A DNA stretch of 44,981 nt from Micractinium sp. NFX-FRZ (taxonomy: Eukaryota > Chlorophyta > Trebouxiophyceae > Chlorellales > Chlorellaceae), in assembly GCA_029339195.1 (NCBI GenBank), contig JAPTJF010000488.1, forward strand, positions 1 through 44,981, read 5' to 3'. Shown here piece by piece: positions 41,938 to 44,981 of the stretch. The notes beneath the pieces are model-generated. The model saw nothing but the letters and a program-made list of their open reading frames with translations. It was not told the DNA's origin and ran no database searches. Numbering within the stretch: position 1 is the stretch's first letter; every line of letters begins with the position of its first letter. A program made the position numbers and the translations under genes.

Positions 41938-43810
41938 ATGAAGCAGGCGCCGCTGACAACCGACCCGCTGAACGAGGCCACACAGGTGGCTGCCGACCTG
42001 CCGACGGCTGCAGCCGGCGCGCTGCAAACCGTGAAGGAGAAGGTGGTGGGCATGGCGCAAGCTGCATCCGAGACGGTTTCCGCAGCGCTGCCCTTCGGCA
42101 GCGCTGTCGAGGAGGCGAGCCGCGGGAGGTGGACGGGGTAGAGAAGGCGCCGGCGCCGCCGCGTGGAGTCAGGCCACGCGGCTCTGCATGCACCTTGTTC
42201 CAACTGCATCGTCATCCCACTTCTGTTCATTCCTATCCTCACAAATATTTCCGTGCGATGTTTTCCATCCGCATGCTGCCCCTCTCCCGCCGTACTCTCT
42301 CGCCCGCCTGCCCGCCTGGCCTGTCCCGCCCGGTGCAGCGGGAGCCTGACTGGGGCCCCGCCCGCCTGCCCAACTACCCACCCCTCCTTACCACCCCTCG
42401 CCATTGCATGCAGATGCATGCAGGAGCATGATGCACACCTACAGCAGCGGACCTGTGCCTCCTCCTTTCTCTCTCTCTCTCCCCTTCCCTCCCATCCGTG
42501 CCTGCTTCATGTTCCGTTGTGTTGCTCCCTCCCGCCTGCAGGTGCGGCACGACCGTGACTCAGACCTGGGGCACGCCTACGTGCCTCGCAAGGCGCACGA
42601 GGAGCACCACCCAGAGCTGGACTCAGGGGTGTACCACGAGGAGGAGGGAAAGAGCAGGGGCCACTCGGGTGGCCCCACCGGCGGGCACGGCGGGCACCCC
42701 GAGGGGGCGCATCAGCACGGGGCACTCGACCGGATGAAGGAGGCGGCGGCGCATGCGGTGGAGGGGGTGAAGATGCGCCTGCACCTGGGGAGCGGGCACG
42801 AGCCGACGGCAGAGGAGCGCACGGGTGGGCGGCACAGACGGGGGGTGGGGTGGGGCGACAAAAGGGGCGGGCGGGTGCGGCGCAGCGGGGGGTGGGGCAC
42901 AAGGGATGAGCAGGTGCGGTGGCGCTAGGACAGCCTGCACAGTGCTGCTCCAGAGTGTGATTCCCGTGTGGTTTCTTGCCGCAGTGGTTTCTGTAAAGCG
43001 GGGCGGCCCTGGCCACGCTCTGCTACACCGCCCTGTGCCTCCGATGTGGCCCAGCCCGCCTTGGCGGCCTGTCAACCTGCCACCGCTGCCGTCCCCCGCA
43101 GGCGAGCACATGCACATGGCCAAGGCGGCAGAGGGGCGGAACAAGAAGGAGGATGACCCAATCGACCACGCCCTGCACGAGGCGCTGCGGCCCGCCAAGT
43201 AAGCGCCAGCCTGGCTGCTTCAAGAGGCTCCAGCCAGCCCTGGCTGCAGAAGAGCTCAACCTCCTTTGTCACACTGCAGGGCTGCACAGACTGAGGCGGT
43301 TGTGCTGCGTTCCGGGGGACACAGGTTGGAGAGGATAGGATGCCGCCCGCTTAGCAGCCCCCCTGCCTGTCCTGTCCGGCCGCAGGGGCGAGCGGGCAGA
43401 GGTGAGCGCATTCCCAGAGACGCTGGGGGACGCGGTGGCGGTGGCGCAGGTGAGGGCTGCTGGGGAGGCCAGGGTTGGGGATGGCGAGGGTTGCGTCACG
43501 GGCAGACTCTCACAAGGTCCTTCCTTTATTGACTCTTGACTCTGAAGGGCCTGCCTCCCCACCCCATGTCATCACCCACCCCCTTGCACACCAAGCTGTT
43601 AAGAACAGCTTCCCTCCCCCACCACCCATGGCAAACTCACTCACCCCTCCCCAACCTGCCCACCTGCTCTCCCTTCCGCAGCTCAAGGACTTGCCTGCCG
43701 ACCCCGCCTCTCTCGCTGCATCCGCCCTGTCTGGCGGCGGCGAGACCGGCAGCGGCGAGGAGCCGGCTCCTCCCAACCCCTTCACCTCCGGGGCGCGCGC
43801 CAAGCTGTGA
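41938..43810 (+). CDS. LEA-like stress protein, His/Gly-rich middle
   Basis: Five exons: 41938-42114 (end uncertain), 42542-42824, 43102-43198, 43386-43449, 43682-43810 (about 249 aa). Exon 1 reads TTDPLNEATQVAADLPTAAA then LQTVKEKVVGMAQAASETV, an Ala/Lys/Glu amphipathic helix typical of LEA proteins. Exon 2 has a hydrophilic stretch with HSGGPTGGHGGHPEGAHQHG and RMKEAAAHAVEGVKMRLHLG. The end is NPFTSGARAKL. There is no targeting peptide. The composition suggests a desiccation or cold protectant. Exon 2 must be entered at phase 0. The only strong GT donor of exon 1 in that phase (41986) would drop most of the helix, so I used a GC donor at 42115 (GAG|gcgagc); a missed small exon is the alternative. 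The other three junctions are secure. Confidence 0.68.
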
Positions 43811-44395
43811 AGGGTGATGCTGAAGAGGGTGTGGCAGCAGGATGCAAACAGCAAGCCGCACCCCCGCCAGGGCAGTCGGCACGCTGTGGGAAGGAAGAAC
43901 GGTGTGATGAGATGCAGAAAGGATGGGCAGCTCCTAGCTTAGAAGGGACTGACGCTAGCGAGACCAGGCGATGCTGTATGTGCAAGTTGGATGTGCTGCG
44001 AGTGTGTTTCGAGTGTGCTTCTGTGTTGATAGTGCCTGCATGCCGAAATTTGGCCCAAGCCCCAATGGCTGCCAGCCCTGAGCAAATGTGGCATGCTGTG
44101 CCTGCTGGCCTTTGCCCTTGCTCCCTTGTCCAGTGAGCCTTACACGTCTTAAACACGTGGCAAGCATCAGGACATCAGGAATGGAAGTCAGCAGTGCTGT
44201 ACAGCAGCAGGGTAGGGTTTGAGAAAACAGGAGAACAGCATGTGGGCAGCTCAAAGAGGTCAGTCAGGCCAGTGCCCTGCAAGCCCCAGCATGCTCAGCA
44301 CGCCGCCGCACTCGAGCCGGACCGATGGCATCGCCCAGGTGGTGGATCAGCGGCTGACCAGAGCCTTCATGGAGCTTTCCTCAGCTCCTCAGGCC
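43811..44395. other. 3' UTR and intergenic region
   Basis: No supported exon after the LEA-like stop. TTAAACACG near 44150 and CCTGCATGCCGAAATTTGG near 44040 are AT-richer; no poly(A) motif is certain. Confidence 0.45.
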
Positions 44396-44907
44396 TCAGC
44401 CCTTGTACCCCTCGCACTCTGCGGCTGGCGGCTCCACAAACTGCCCTTTGCAGGCCACCCGCCTGCACAAGACAAAGGCAGGGGCAGCGGCAGCTTGAGC
44501 ATCTCATGTGCTTTCTATGCACCGGCAACGACGAGCGGCTCACTCAAGCTGCCGATCAGCACGATAGGCATGGCGCCCTCCCCAGCGCCCCGGACCTCGA
44601 GCAGTGCAAGAGGCAATGAGCGCAGCCAGTCACCGGCAGCACCCACCCATGCCGCCTCTCCCACCTGCACCCAACCACCCCATGCCGTCCATTGCATAAA
44701 CAACTGCCCGAATGAACCAACGAGTGGCCTGCTCCATCTGCTCACCATGCGGGCGCCGATATGGTCACCCCCTGCATGATTTGCACCCCCCACCTGTATC
44801 GACCGTGCCCAATCACCTCCCTGGCCAACACTCAAAGGCAGGAGCCCCACCCTGCTCATCGTGCGGGCGCCGACATGGTCGCCCCCTCCCTGCCTTGTAC
44901 CTCCCAC

Positions 44908-44910
<3 letters not shown>
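44396..44910 (-). CDS. Possible 3' part of a minus-strand gene (partial)
   Basis: A candidate last exon at 44462-44396, after cttgtgcag, reads RVACKGQFVEPPAAECEGYK then G and stop. Upstream, MPIVLIGSLSEPLVV (frame near 44570-44520) and GDHIGARM before a gtgagc donor (44748) look coding, but I could not join these in phase. The duplicated edge at 44738 and 44852 also suggests real exons. The gene would continue beyond the C run. Confidence 0.25.
44735..44905. repeat. 114-bp-period tandem copy
   Basis: CTGCTCACCATGCGGGCGCC (44738) recurs as CTGCTCATCGTGCGGGCGCC (44852), followed by GA(T/C)ATGGTC(A/G)CCCCCT. On the minus strand the first copy has a gtgagc donor and the second atgagc. Confidence 0.8.

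Positions 44911-44981
<71 letters not shown>
44911..44981. repeat. Run of 71 C to the window end
   Basis: Every base from 44911 to the last base is C. It may be a true homopolymer, but such length at a sequence end also suggests an assembly or sequencing artefact. Confidence 0.9.

Overview
This window is nuclear DNA of a GC-rich green alga, most likely a trebouxiophyte of the Chlorella/Micractinium type. Genes are split into many short exons with GT-AG introns and a few GC-AG introns. Introns are about 100-400 bp, exon codons are GC-rich, and there are no operons or Shine-Dalgarno sites. I rebuilt ten gene models (about 91 exons) by joining exons in phase. None has transcript support here, so individual splice sites are predictions.

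Layout. 127-3015 (+): secreted cystatin-like protein with an Asp/Asn-rich tail. 4294-13783 (+): a 23-exon, two-module FUSC-type membrane transporter. 14454-16501 (-): unrecognised acidic/basic, probably nuclear protein. It is head-to-head with 16684-18725 (+), a helical LEA-like protein with a mitochondrial-type N-terminus. 19633-21362 (-): NDUFA12, a subunit of respiratory complex I. 22155-24594 (-): unrecognised, possibly plastid protein with two candidate mutually exclusive exons. 25229-25384 (+): orphan exon of a nucleotide-sugar 4,6-dehydratase (pseudogene). 25960-35256 (-): a 22-exon LEA-like protein of about 820 residues, head-to-head with 35807-36547 (+), a small coiled-coil protein. 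37513-41663 (-): unrecognised 475-residue protein, head-to-head with 41938-43810 (+), another LEA-like protein. 44396-44910 may hold the 3' part of a minus-strand gene, and the window ends in 71 consecutive C.

The most striking signal is a recurring structure. At least fifteen exon edges are present more than once. A splice acceptor plus the first 25-60 bases of its exon, or an exon end plus its donor, is tandemly copied into the neighbouring intron, usually 80-130 bp away. The copies are diverged, and several have lost the splice dinucleotide. This occurs in nearly every gene here, with up to five copies at one exon. Some copies appear to have become usable: an in-frame 48-nt cassette in the LEA gene, two related tail exons in the 16.7 kb gene, and a pair of alternative exons at 22622-23099. 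Between those two lies an inverted exon copy able to form a roughly 77-bp RNA hairpin over one of them. One duplicated pair encloses an AT-rich segment that looks foreign, which would fit double-strand-break repair with filler DNA. As a whole it looks like an ongoing process that makes decoy and new splice sites.

Functionally, three LEA-like genes within 27 kb suggest a locus involved in desiccation or freezing tolerance. The other genes (protease inhibitor, transporter, complex I subunit) show no obvious pathway link to them.
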